From contig CAMVMM010000013.1 of assembly GCA_947168565.1 (NCBI GenBank), positions 1 through 64,000 on the forward strand: a stretch of DNA of 64,000 bases, read 5' to 3'. Both the position numbers and the translations under genes were made by a program. This DNA comes from an uncultured Clostridia bacterium (GTDB lineage: Bacteria > Bacillota > Clostridia > Christensenellales > CAG-138). The notes under the pieces were generated by a model. That model saw nothing but the letters and a program-made list of their open reading frames with translations, ran no database searches and was not told where the DNA came from. Every line of letters starts with the position of its first letter. Positions within the stretch are counted from its first letter, which is position 1. Of this stretch, positions 1 through 8,300 are shown piece after piece.

Positions 1-75
1 GAGGCGGCGCGGAGCGCCGCGAAGACGGATGAGGTGGAATGATGCACAAATCCCGTAAGGGATTTGAACCGATAA
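1..75 (+). repeat. Dispersed intergenic repeat, left end outside the window
   Basis: Nearly the same sequence recurs at about 51650-51710: a GC-rich hairpin, then AAGACGGATGAGGTGGAATG, then an AAATCCC hairpin. The hairpin arms differ between copies (GGCGC/GCGCC here, a longer GCGGCGC/GCGCCGC form there) while pairing is kept. It ends 22 bases before the first gene and contains no reading frame of its own. Confidence 0.75.
47..71 (+). repeat. Covarying hairpin family, copy A
   Basis: Eight-pair stem CAAATCCC/GGGATTTG with loop GTAA, followed by AACCG. Related copies are near 20859, 42690, 51543 and 51685. The terminal pair is C-G here and G-C at 20859, and an inner C-G replaces T-A, so pairing is kept while sequence changes. 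Confidence 0.6.
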
Positions 76-97
76 AAGCAATGAAAGGAGCTTTTTT

Positions 98-781
98 ATG
101 AAAAACAAAAAACTGACATCAATACTCGGCATCGTCGGTGCAGCGCTGCTTTTGGCCGTTTGCGCGGTGATCGCCATTATACCGAAGGGCGAAAGGGGCG
201 CCGCAGAACAGGGCGCTTCGGCAAAGACTCCGATAATGACTCCGCCCGTAACTGCCGAGGATGACGATCAGAGCGGCGTGATCGTGGAGGATTTCACACG
301 CGCGCCCGCCGAAGATACGCCCGAGCCAACGGCAGAGATTCCCGATGATACCAGCACCCGTGGCTGGAAGCCCTATGATTACAGCATCGATTTCTACTCG
401 CTTCCCGATGACGTGCTCGAAAAGGTAAAAACGAATAGTGGAGGCATAGGAAATGCATGCTATTATCCCAAACAGATACTCAAAATCATAGGCTGGCTTC
501 CCGAGGATGTGCCGAGCCTTACGCTTGAGCAGGCAAAAGCGGTCTGCGCCGAGCTTAAGGGTAAGCACTTTGATAACTTTGACGACGCTGCATATGAATG
601 CATGCTTCGCTTCAATGAGTTTGCCGGAGCTCCGGATTTTGATGGGGGCAGCGGAACATGGTGTGCGCGCTATTACTTGGATGGCGACAACGGATCAATC
701 CGTATAGACAGTGGTTATATCGAGTATCATTGGCAGAAAGGACAGGAGCCGGTAATTCTGTTCTCGATATTTGATGATTAA
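98..781 (+). CDS. Unrecognised exported or membrane-anchored protein, 227 aa
   Basis: I do not recognise the family. The N-terminus has a Lys-rich start and one hydrophobic segment (residues about 8-29) that could be a signal peptide or a membrane anchor; LAVC at its end is a poor lipobox because Val precedes Cys. Residues about 35-85 are rich in Thr, Ala, Pro, Glu and Asp, like a wall-spanning linker. The globular remainder (about 90-227) has four scattered cysteines and several aromatic residues. A Shine-Dalgarno AAAGGAG precedes the ATG. The next gene has the same plan, an export signal, a Pro/Thr linker and an unknown domain, so both are probably surface proteins. Confidence 0.75.
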   Translation: MKNKKLTSILGIVGAALLLAVCAVIAIIPKGERGAAEQGASAKTPIMTPPVTAEDDDQSGVIVEDFTRAPAEDTPEPTAEIPDDTSTRGWKPYDYSIDFYSLPDDVLEKVKTNSGGIGNACYYPKQILKIIGWLPEDVPSLTLEQAKAVCAELKGKHFDNFDDAAYECMLRFNEFAGAPDFDGGSGTWCARYYLDGDNGSIRIDSGYIEYHWQKGQEPVILFSIFDD

Positions 782-809
782 AGCTTGATCGGCCGGATAG
801 GATTTCGGA

Positions 810-837
810 CGCTCCGTTTGCGGGGCGCCCGCGTTTT
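810..837 (+). terminator. Possible weak terminator
   Basis: A seven-pair stem (CGCTCCG/CGGGGCG, one G-U) with a TTTG loop lies about 30 bases after the preceding stop. The T-run is only four long and set off from the stem, so this is tentative. Confidence 0.3.
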
Positions 838-924
838 AAAAATAACCATCTATTTATGCAACCCAACCGATTTGCCGCCTTTTGAGTTATACGTTGCAGA
901 AGGGATTTTAATAAAGGAGCTGTA

Positions 925-1719
925 TTGAATACGAAAAGAAAAATTGAAAATGCAGTTCTCCTTACAGCCACGCTTGTATTGACGGCGCTAACGCTTGCCT
1001 GCCGCAAGCCTGCGGAGGTTATTGAAGCTCCCTTTTTGCCGACCAACGAGCCTACCGCTTCGACAGCACCTTTGCAAACCGATAATCCAAGCGCCGCCGA
1101 ACCGACAGTAATGCCGACAGCGGCTCACGCTCCAAACGGTGATCCGCCCGAACGTCCGATCTTTTACAGCATCGAAGATTATCTTCTGCTTGCATCATCT
1201 GTCAATCTCAATGATGCTGAGTGTGAGAAGATTCTTTATGATTACTTCGGAAACGACGGCATCGATACCAAAGCGGATGCGATTAAAACGCTGGAAATCA
1301 TCAACTCCATGCCGTTCCCGGTGAGCGAAGGGCTTGAGCTTATATCTGTCGAGTTGCGTTATGATTATAACACCTTTTACATTCTCTATGGGATTGAGGG
1401 CGATGAAAACGGCTTTCTCTCATTCCACATATCTCTGACAGGAAGCGATGCGCAAGCCGATCGCAGTGAGTTTGAGCAGAAGTATTCTTTTGCCGAACTT
1501 CCCGAAATGCGCAATTCAGAGCTGAAATATCTTGCGCGAGTGGGCGCGGAAGGGACGGGCGATCCGGATTTTCCGTTTATTGTACGCTTTCTCATAATAA
1601 ACGTTCGTTCGCACAAGATAGAGATTCGAACGAATCTTTCCGAGAAAGATCTTGTGGATATACTCGCAAATTGCCAATTCATCACAATGGATGAATACGC
1701 GAAGAAAGCAGCACCGTAA
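925..1719 (+). CDS. Predicted lipoprotein of unknown function, 264 aa
   Basis: The start is TTG, chosen because AAAGGAGC stands just upstream and the signal sequence begins there. Residues 1-26 form a lipoprotein signal: two Lys/Arg clusters, a hydrophobic core and the lipobox LTLAC. Residues about 33-75 are a Pro/Thr/Ala/Ser linker typical of lipoproteins reaching through a Gram-positive wall. Residues about 80-264 form an acidic globular domain I cannot place. No catalytic motif is evident. It follows the first gene by 143 bases with only a weak terminator between, so the two may be co-expressed. A dockerin fragment begins directly after its stop. Confidence 0.75.
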   Translation: MNTKRKIENAVLLTATLVLTALTLACRKPAEVIEAPFLPTNEPTASTAPLQTDNPSAAEPTVMPTAAHAPNGDPPERPIFYSIEDYLLLASSVNLNDAECEKILYDYFGNDGIDTKADAIKTLEIINSMPFPVSEGLELISVELRYDYNTFYILYGIEGDENGFLSFHISLTGSDAQADRSEFEQKYSFAELPEMRNSELKYLARVGAEGTGDPDFPFIVRFLIINVRSHKIEIRTNLSEKDLVDILANCQFITMDEYAKKAAP

Positions 1720-1729
1720 AGCGAGATAA

Positions 1730-1882
1730 TATTATTTGCAGAGTCGGCGCGAACGTGCTTCAAGCGTTCGCACCGCTTTGGGCAGCCTGCAGGAAACCGC
1801 CATGCCGGACGTGGACGGAAGCAGCAGCGTAACCGTTGCGGACGCGATACTTTTAGCCCGCTTCGCGCTCGGCGTATTATGA
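1730..1882 (+). pseudogene. Fossil C-terminal end of a type I dockerin protein
   Basis: The frame is open from just after a TAA at 1727 and ends in a proper TGA at 1880. Residues from 1808 on read DVDGSSSVTVADAILLARFA and then LGVL, the calcium loop plus F-helix of a dockerin repeat. It closely matches the end of the intact dockerin protein at 16958, which has DADGNGEINITDALLIMRFA and then LGID. There is no start codon with a ribosome site and no export signal, and the first repeat is only vaguely present (VRTALGSLQ). Two loop positions are changed to Ser. I infer a once larger gene that lost its 5' part. The family match is clear; the deletion is inference. Confidence 0.7.
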
Positions 1883-1973
1883 TGAAATGTGATAACGAAT
1901 TATTGCTGATAAAGGAAAATGCCGCTTCCGGGCGGCATTCCTCATATTTAATTATGAAATTGATTATGCAAGC

Positions 1974-2380
1974 AGAAAAATGCAGAGCCGGTCGAAGCGT
2001 TTTTCTCAAAAGCCCCACGGCGAGTGGCGGCGAGTGGAAAGGGGAAATAAGAAGCAGAAAAATGCGGAGCAAGCCGGAGCATTTTTCTCAAAAAGCCCCC
2101 ACGGCGAGTGGCGGCGAGTGGAAAGGGGAAATAAGAAGCAGAAAAATGCGGAGCCGGCCGAAGCATTTTTCTTAAAAGCCCCCACGGCGAGTGGCCCTGC
2201 GCAAGCAGCCCCCACGGCGAGTGGCCCTGCGCAAGCAGCCCCCACGGCGAGTGGCCCGGCGCAAGCAGCCCACACGGCGAGTGGCGGCGAGTGGAAGGGA
2301 GGGGTAAGAAGCAGAAAAATGCGGAGCAAGCCGAAGCATTTTTCTCAAAAGCCCCCACGGCGAGTGGCGAGTGGCGAGTG
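1974..2380. repeat. Composite repeat block with four copies of a 33-bp palindrome
   Basis: A 33-base inverted repeat with perfect 10-base arms AGAAAAATGC/GCATTTTTCT (slightly diverged in the first copy) occurs at 1974-2006, 2056-2088, 2140-2172 and 2313-2345. Between copies lie runs of CCCCCACGGCGAGTGGC and AGTGGAAAGGGGAAATAAGA in units of roughly 80 bases. The frames running through the block on both strands are repeat translations, not genes. Either strand could form a stem ending in a T-run, so the block may act as a bidirectional terminator. It separates the dockerin fossil from the minus-strand gene ending at 2383. Confidence 0.8.
2178..2286. repeat. 30-bp direct tandem repeat, three full units and a partial fourth
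   Basis: Units begin at 2178, 2208 and 2238 with a diverged partial unit from 2268. Each carries CCCCCACGGCGAGTGGCCC followed by a GCGCAAGCA end. The units abut with no spacers. The array is an internal expansion within the larger palindrome-bearing block. Confidence 0.8.
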
Positions 2381-2382
2381 GG

Positions 2383-2910
2383 TCATGCAAGAGGGAGCAT
2401 ATTCAGCGCCGCAAGCAGCGCGGCGGCCGCGGCAAGGGTCAAAAGCGCCGAGAGGGTGCGCCTGCCGCTTTCGCGCTCCATCCTGGCGGCGGCGGTGCGG
2501 GAGAGCCGCTTTTTTTCGCGGCGCAGGCGGGCAAGATCCGCCCTCGTGTCGTTATACGCGCCCACCGCCACATAAATCATTGCGCCGAAGCAAAGCACCG
2601 GCACCGCCGCGGCAAAAAGCATATCCATGCCCTCATAGCGCCGCGCAATGCCGAAGGCAAGCGCCGCCACCGCAATAAGCGCGGCGATCATCAGCGCCGA
2701 GAGCGCGATATTCTTCGCTATGCCGCGCATCACGCGGGAGCGCAGCCGCCGGTAGCTGCTGTGCGTCAATTCGCCAAGCCCCTTCGCGCTCGGGGAGCGG
2801 TACGCGGAGTGAAAGCCGCCCGCAGGGCTCGGCCTTGCCGCCGCTCCGAATGCGCCGATATCGGCGGGGGCAGCCTCGTCGTTGTATATCGTGTTTCCTA
2901 TAAGCTTCAT
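2383..2910 (-). CDS. Small membrane protein of unknown function, 175 aa
   Basis: The start at 2910 is chosen because GGAGGTAGG lies just upstream of an ATG; a longer frame reaches further but has no ribosome site. The first 70 residues are soluble and Ser/Ala/Arg-rich. Three hydrophobic segments follow, about residues 72-94, 100-122 and 153-175, with a basic stretch (LARLRREKKR) between the second and third, which probably faces the cytoplasm. The protein ends right after its last hydrophobic segment. I do not recognise the family. A 23-residue membrane microprotein is encoded 74 bases upstream on the same strand, so the two are probably co-transcribed. Confidence 0.7.
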   Translation of the reverse strand: MKLIGNTIYNDEAAPADIGAFGAAARPSPAGGFHSAYRSPSAKGLGELTHSSYRRLRSRVMRGIAKNIALSALMIAALIAVAALAFGIARRYEGMDMLFAAAVPVLCFGAMIYVAVGAYNDTRADLARLRREKKRLSRTAAARMERESGRRTLSALLTLAAAAALLAALNMLPLA

Positions 2911-2984
2911 AATCCTACCTCCATTTCGGGTCACGCTCCATCCCGCCCCGCCTGCACGGCTGCACGGGATCCTCTTTTGCCCGC

Positions 2985-3056
2985 TCAATACTTTTTGAGC
3001 AGTCCCTTGAAAATCTCGTAAACGCCTAAGCACACGCAAAAGATAAACCAAAGCAT
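2985..3056 (-). CDS. 23-residue membrane microprotein
   Basis: A complete small gene: ATG at 3056, GGGAGG seven bases upstream, and TGA at 2985. The peptide starts MLWFIFCVCLGVYEIF and finishes KGLLKKY, giving one short hydrophobic helix with two cysteines followed by a basic end. That is the usual look of single-helix regulatory or stress microproteins, with the basic end inside. A plausible promoter lies upstream at 3121-3149 and a membrane-protein gene follows downstream. No family can be assigned at this length. The strong ribosome site is the main evidence that it is translated. Confidence 0.6.
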   Translation of the reverse strand: MLWFIFCVCLGVYEIFKGLLKKY

Positions 3057-3120
3057 TTTAATACCTCCCTGCGCGTTCGCCGCGCTCCCTGTATTTTTTT
3101 GCGCTTTTTTGCACAATCGT

Positions 3121-3149
3121 ATGATACACCGCTTTTTGGCTTCTGCAAA
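3121..3149 (-). promoter_or_regulatory. Candidate promoter for the microprotein and membrane-protein genes
   Basis: On the minus strand TTTGCA and TATCAT are separated by 17 bases, about 65 bases before the microprotein start. The -35 box is a four-of-six match, so this is tentative. Confidence 0.4.
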
Positions 3150-3243
3150 TACCAAAAAATGTACTTTGCCCCCGTTTTAGGGAAAAATCGGGCTTTTTTG
3201 CAGCTTCTAAACGGTAAAGGGCCGAAAAAACCGCGCCCTCCGC

Positions 3244-3272
3244 TTGAAAAGCCGCGCCCGCCTTGCTATAAT
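3244..3272 (+). promoter_or_regulatory. Strong sigma-A promoter abutting the EamA start codon
   Basis: TTGAAA (3244-3249), 17 bases, then TATAAT (3267-3272). The expected start of transcription, about seven bases after the -10 box, falls on or next to the A of the ATG at 3280, so the transcript should be leaderless. Confidence 0.75.
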
Positions 3273-3279
3273 TTTAAAT

Positions 3280-4254
3280 ATGAAAAACGGCTTTAAATCC
3301 ATCTTCCTGCCGCTTTTGACCGCCGCAATATGGGGCACGGCGTTCGTGGCGCAGGACGTTTGCGCGGGAAACGTGCCTCCCGTGACCTTCAATGCGCTGC
3401 GCTTCTTTATCGCGGTGCTGTTTCTGCTACTCGTGAGGGCGGTTTTCGGTATCGTGCGCAGACGGCGCCTCTCCGCCGTTGGCAGTTCGGAGGAAAGGCC
3501 CGCGCGGGTCGGCGGAGATACGACAGGCTTAAACAATAATAAATCCGATGGGAAAACGCTTTTGACGGCGGGCGCGCTCTGCGGTCTTGCGCTTGCCGCT
3601 GCCTCCAATCTTCAGCAGGCGGGCATGGACGCGGGCACCGAGGCGGGGAAGGCGGGCTTTATCACCGCGCTGTACGTCGTGCTCGTGCCGGTGATAGGGC
3701 TGTTTTTGAAAAAGCGCTTTCCCAAAGCCTTCTGGGCGGGGCTTGCGCTTGCGCTCGCGGGGCTGTACCTTTTATGCGTTCACGGAAGCTTCACGCTCTC
3801 CGCCGGCGATCTTTTGATGCTGCTTTGCGCGGCTGCCTTCGCCGTGCAGATACTGCTCATAGACCGGTTCGCTTCCGACCTGGATCCCATAGATTTCTGC
3901 ATCGCGGAATTTGCGTTCGCGGCGCTGTTTTCGGCGGTGCCGGCGCTCATTCTGGAGCGGCCGGATTGGGGCAGGGTGCTTGAATACGCCCTTCCCATAC
4001 TGTACGTTGCCGTTTTTTCGTGCGGCATAGCCTATCTGCTTCAGATAATCGCCCAGCGCGAGGGCGAGGCGGAGATAGTGTCGCTGCTGTTCTGCATGGA
4101 ATCCGTGTTTTCCGTGATAGGCGGCGCACTGATACTTTCGCAGCGGATGAGTGCGCGGGAATACGCAGGCTGCGCGCTGATACTGCTTGCGGTGGTCATA
4201 GCCAAGCTGCCGCAAAAGGGCGGGGAAGCGGGGAAAGGCGCGCAAAAGGAGTGA
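3280..4254 (+). CDS. EamA/DMT-family permease, 324 aa
   Basis: A ten-helix transporter of the drug/metabolite superfamily, likely exporting an amino acid or metabolite; substrate unknown. Two EamA halves are visible: one starting FLPLLTAAIWGTAFVAQDV, the other around LCAAAFAVQILLIDRFA and ending in the typical YAGCALILLAVVIAKL. A cytoplasmic loop of about 45 residues (near residues 62-105) is longer than usual and Arg/Gly-rich. The start is set at 3280. An upstream in-frame TTG at 3244 is the promoter's -35 box, so it cannot be the start. No Shine-Dalgarno precedes 3280, which suits leaderless translation. The gene stands alone; a separate promoter serves the next gene. Confidence 0.85.
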   Translation: MKNGFKSIFLPLLTAAIWGTAFVAQDVCAGNVPPVTFNALRFFIAVLFLLLVRAVFGIVRRRRLSAVGSSEERPARVGGDTTGLNNNKSDGKTLLTAGALCGLALAAASNLQQAGMDAGTEAGKAGFITALYVVLVPVIGLFLKKRFPKAFWAGLALALAGLYLLCVHGSFTLSAGDLLMLLCAAAFAVQILLIDRFASDLDPIDFCIAEFAFAALFSAVPALILERPDWGRVLEYALPILYVAVFSCGIAYLLQIIAQREGEAEIVSLLFCMESVFSVIGGALILSQRMSAREYAGCALILLAVVIAKLPQKGGEAGKGAQKE

Positions 4255-4336
4255 GCGGGGCCGCGAATGGGCTTTGATTTGAAATTTTGCCGGATTCACC
4301 CGGGAAAAGATTCATGCGCGGCGGCGTATTTTTCTA

Positions 4337-4365
4337 TGGACAAACGGCAATAAAACTGCTATAAT
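4337..4365 (+). promoter_or_regulatory. Promoter of the surface protein / double tyrosine-kinase operon
   Basis: TGGACA, 17 bases, TATAAT. It lies about 110 bases before the gene at 4478, and I see no other good promoter ahead of the kinase gene at 5360. Confidence 0.65.
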
Positions 4366-4477
4366 GAATTAATTATACCTGCCAATATGCCTGCCGGGAC
4401 GTCAAAAAACCGGAGCATCGGTTGGTTTTGCGTGCTTAAAAGCGCAAAATATAAAGCAAAGCGTAAGGATTGTTTTT

Positions 4478-5320
4478 ATGAATAAATCAAGAGAAAAGCT
4501 GCTGATATTTTCCGTGGTCGCCTTTGTGCTTGTGACCATGGCATTTATCGCGTATCTATGGTATTCGAGGGTGTCTGCGAAAAACGACGCTCCCATTATC
4601 ACCTGCGCTTCAAAGGAGCTTCACGTCAACGTTGACGCCACAAAGGAGGACCTTTTGACCGGCGTTACGGCGATGGATGCCGAGGACGGGGACCTTACCT
4701 CAAAGGTGCTGATCGGCAGCGTTTCGGCGTTTATGGAAAAGGGCAAGTGCGAGATCACCTATGCCGTGTTCGATTCCGGCAAAAAGGGCGCCACGGCGGT
4801 GCGCACGCTGTATTATAACGACTATCATTCGCCAAGATTCACCCTTTCGGACGACCTTATCTATCAGGCGGGCGAAACCATAAACCCGCTTCGCCTTATC
4901 AAGGCGTATGACTGCATAGACGGCGATATCACAAACCGCATCTCCATGTCCTGGCTGGACAGCGACGCCTCCTCAAGAGTGGCGGAGTTCCGCGTTATAA
5001 ACAGCATGGGCGACGTGTCCACGCTGGTTGCCAATATCACCACCACCGAAAAGGCGACTCAGAACACGCCGGTGATAAAGCTTAAAAACTATATCATGTA
5101 TGTTGAAAAGGGCGAAATGATCGACCCGCTTGCCCAGATCGCAAGCATCACCGTGGGCAGAAAGATCTACACCTTCGAGGAGTTCGGCGGAGCGGATAAG
5201 GTATATTACGATATGGGCGAGTTCAACAGTGCGGAGAGCGGCACGTACAGAATAGGCATCTACTGCGAAAACGGCGAGCACACGGGCGCAACGGAGCTGC
5301 TCGTGGTGGTTGAGGATTGA
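4478..5320 (+). CDS. Membrane-anchored surface protein with Ig-like domains, 280 aa
   Basis: An N-terminal hydrophobic segment (residues about 9-30) with no cleavage site or lipobox suggests a signal anchor with the rest outside. Two domains resemble the DUF5011/bacterial Ig-like fold: about 37-120 (TAMDAEDGDLTSKV, then ITYAVFDSGKKGATAVRTLYY) and about 125-200 (AYDCIDGDITNRI, then EFRVINSMGDVSTLV). Both carry the DxxDGD(I/L)T signature. A third, less clear domain ends the protein. The stop is 39 bases before the double tyrosine kinase and there is no terminator between, so they form an operon. The protein may be an external partner of the kinase or of the polymer it controls; that role is inferred from position only. 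Confidence 0.8.
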   Translation: MNKSREKLLIFSVVAFVLVTMAFIAYLWYSRVSAKNDAPIITCASKELHVNVDATKEDLLTGVTAMDAEDGDLTSKVLIGSVSAFMEKGKCEITYAVFDSGKKGATAVRTLYYNDYHSPRFTLSDDLIYQAGETINPLRLIKAYDCIDGDITNRISMSWLDSDASSRVAEFRVINSMGDVSTLVANITTTEKATQNTPVIKLKNYIMYVEKGEMIDPLAQIASITVGRKIYTFEEFGGADKVYYDMGEFNSAESGTYRIGIYCENGEHTGATELLVVVED

Positions 5321-5359
5321 CCCGCCGGCTGATTCAGCATACGAGAGGAGCGCTTTTAT

Positions 5360-8300
5360 ATGTCAAGATTCGTTCCGAATTACGGAAAAACAAAGAAAAA
5401 GCTGAATATTAACGTTCAGGTGATCCTGCAGCAGCTTCTGAAAAACTGGTGGCTGCTGCTGATGGGCACGCTTGTAGCCGCGATGGTGAGCTACGTTTAC
5501 ATTACCGAAACGCACAAGCCGTCCTATACCACGCGCGCCACCTTCGTTGTGTCGCCAAAGGGCAGCCAGTCCACCACGCTGAGCAGCGTTGACTCCACAA
5601 GATACCTTGCTTCGGCTTTCTCAAACGTGCTGAACAGCGGCATCGTGCGCCAGAAGGCCATGAGCGAAGCGGACATTCATAATTTCAACGGCACGGTGCG
5701 CTCCTCGCAGCTTGGGCAGACCAATATCCTGTCGCTCGCGGTCACGGCCGATTCGCCGGACGCCGCCTTCAGAATGATAAACGCCGTAATAGAGCACCAC
5801 CATCTTGTGACGGACAGCGTTGTGAGCAACGCCACGATAACCATACTTCAGCGCGCGTCGGTGCCAAGCGCTCCCGCCAATCCCGTAAACAGGCGGGGCA
5901 AGGTGATAGAGTATTCGCTTATCGCGTTTGCCGCGCTCGTGCTGATCAGCGTTGTAAAAACCGTTTATTCAACTAAGATTTATAATGAAGCCGATTTTGA
6001 AAACAAGGTCGGCACCTTTGAAAAGCTTGCCACGATAGAGCATGAGGGCAGGCGCAAATTAAGGCGCAGGCGGCGCGGCGCGCACAGAACAAAGGGCGAG
6101 AAAAAGGCTCGCGTCCGCAGCGTGGGCAATCTGCTTGTGAACAACCCGACCACAAGCTTCGGCTATTCCGAAAATATGCGCCTTATCCAGATGAGGGTGC
6201 AGTATCTCATGAATATGTCCGGCGCGAAGGTGCTGATGGTTGCAAGCGTGGATGCCGACGAGGGAAGAACCACCATGGCGGCGAATATGGCGCTGACCTT
6301 CGCAAGGGAGAATCCGAACGTGCTGCTCATCGAGGCGGATACGGGCGAGCCCTCGCTCTATAAGCTTTTGAACTGCCCCGCCGATTTCGGCCCCACCCTC
6401 GACGAGGTGCTTTCAAGCGATGAGGATATGGAGCTTCCCAAGCTCGAGGGCGTTCCCACGCTCAGCCTTCTTATATGCAGAAAAAGCGTGAGCAACGGCA
6501 TGAAGCTGCTCGGCTCCAAAAGAATGCAGGAATTTATGGAGCAGGCGCGTCAAAAATACGACTATATCATCATCGACACCCCGCCCGTTGCCGCTTCCAA
6601 TATAGCGGACTACGTTGCGGAGCTGAGCGATTCCGGCATCATGGTGGTGCGCCAGGGCTTTGCCACGGCCAAGCGCATTCAAACCGCGCTTGAGACCCTC
6701 AGCACCAATACCGATATGCTTGGCTACATTCTGAACGATGCAAGGTATATCAGCTTCCTCGGCGGCGCGATGGATTCCGGCATCGTCGGCGCAGGCAGCT
6801 ACGGCAGGCGCAAGGCAAGCTACGGCGGCTACGGCGGACGCGGCAGCTACGGGCGCTACGGCGGCAGATACGGCAATTACGGCGGCTACGGCCGATACGG
6901 CAGATACGGCGGCTACGGCAGCTATGGCGGCAGATACGGCAATTACGGCAGCTACGGCAGCTATGGCGGCTATGGCAATTACGGCAACTACGGCAACTAC
7001 GGCAACTACGGCAATTACGGCAGCTACGGCAGCTATGGCAGCTATGGCAGCTATGGCAGCTACGGCGGAAACGGCTTCACCCAGCCCGCGGAGCTTCCCG
7101 CAGAAGGCGATGAAAAAAAGCCCGAGCAGAACGCCTCCGCCGTGCGCGATATTCCGCGCGAAGTGATGCAGGCCGAGGAGCACGCCTTCGTGGAGGCGCC
7201 GCAGTTTGAAGCCCCGGTCGAAGAGGCCGAGGAGGAAAACGACGGCGCGATCGATATTATGTCGCTCGTCACGGGAACCCTCAAAACCTTCCTGCGCATA
7301 ATCTGGCTGCCCATCGTGCTTGCGATCCTGCTCTCCGTGATCTCGGTTTACACCGCCAAAAAGAATTACAGGCCGATTTACAGATCGCAGGCTGTTTTCA
7401 CGATCGACACCGTTGGTCCCGCAAGCGCCACGACTCAGGTTTACTCAAGGCTTACCGCGCAAAGGCTTTCAAACGTTTTTCCGTACATCCTCAGAAGCGG
7501 TATCCTCAATTACCTTATAAGGGAGGATCTGGGCGTTTCAACGGTTCCCGCCACCATCTCGGCAAGCTCAACGGGCGACACAACGCTGTTCACGCTTTCC
7601 GCGTCCTCGTCGAACCCCCAGAGCGCGTACGACGTGCTGGTTTCCACCATAAAGAACTACCCGAAGGTCACCAATTTCGTTATTGGCAACACGCACATGA
7701 TGCTTCTGAACGAGCCTGCGGTGCCCACAAGGGCAAGCAACTCGGTGGACTATAAGCAGCCCATCATCGTTTCCGTCGCCATCGCGCTTGTGGTAGGTCT
7801 TGCCGCAGCTATGGTTATCAATATCCTCAAGCGCACCGTCGGCGGCATAGATGAGATCAGGAAGATGCTGAATCTGCGCTGCATCGGCACCCTGCCCTTC
7901 GATAAAACCGCATACGACGGCGATAAAAACTTCATCGTTACCATAGATGACGAGCGAACGTCCAAAACCTTTATCGACTCCGTTACCCTTATCCGCAAGA
8001 GGATAGAAAAATCCACGGCGGAAAACGGCGAAAAGGTCATCGTTTTCGCGGGCTCCATTCCCGGCGAGGGCAAATCCACGGTGGCGCTCAACTGCGCCTT
8101 CTCCCTTGCAAACACGGGCAAGAGGGTAGCGTTTTTGGACGGCGATATAAGAAAGCCCTCCAGCATCAAGGAGCTAAACGGCACCACGGAAAAATACCTT
8201 GTGGACTATCTCAAGGGCGAAGCGGAGCTGGAGGAGATAATAGGCGAGGTCAGCGAAAACATGGTCGCTATATGCGGCTCGCCCAAAAACTACAACGCAC

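Noticed and set aside
2178..2286. CRISPR-like spacing of 30-bp repeats
   Set aside because: Units abut with no unique spacers, and no cas gene is present.
1979..2678. Long plus-strand frames across the palindrome block
   Set aside because: They are translations of DNA repeats (ASGPAQAAPT and similar) and overlap the real minus-strand membrane-protein gene.
6413..7183. Ala/Val-rich minus-strand frame
   Set aside because: It is the complement of the Tyr-Gly coding repeats and not an independent membrane protein.
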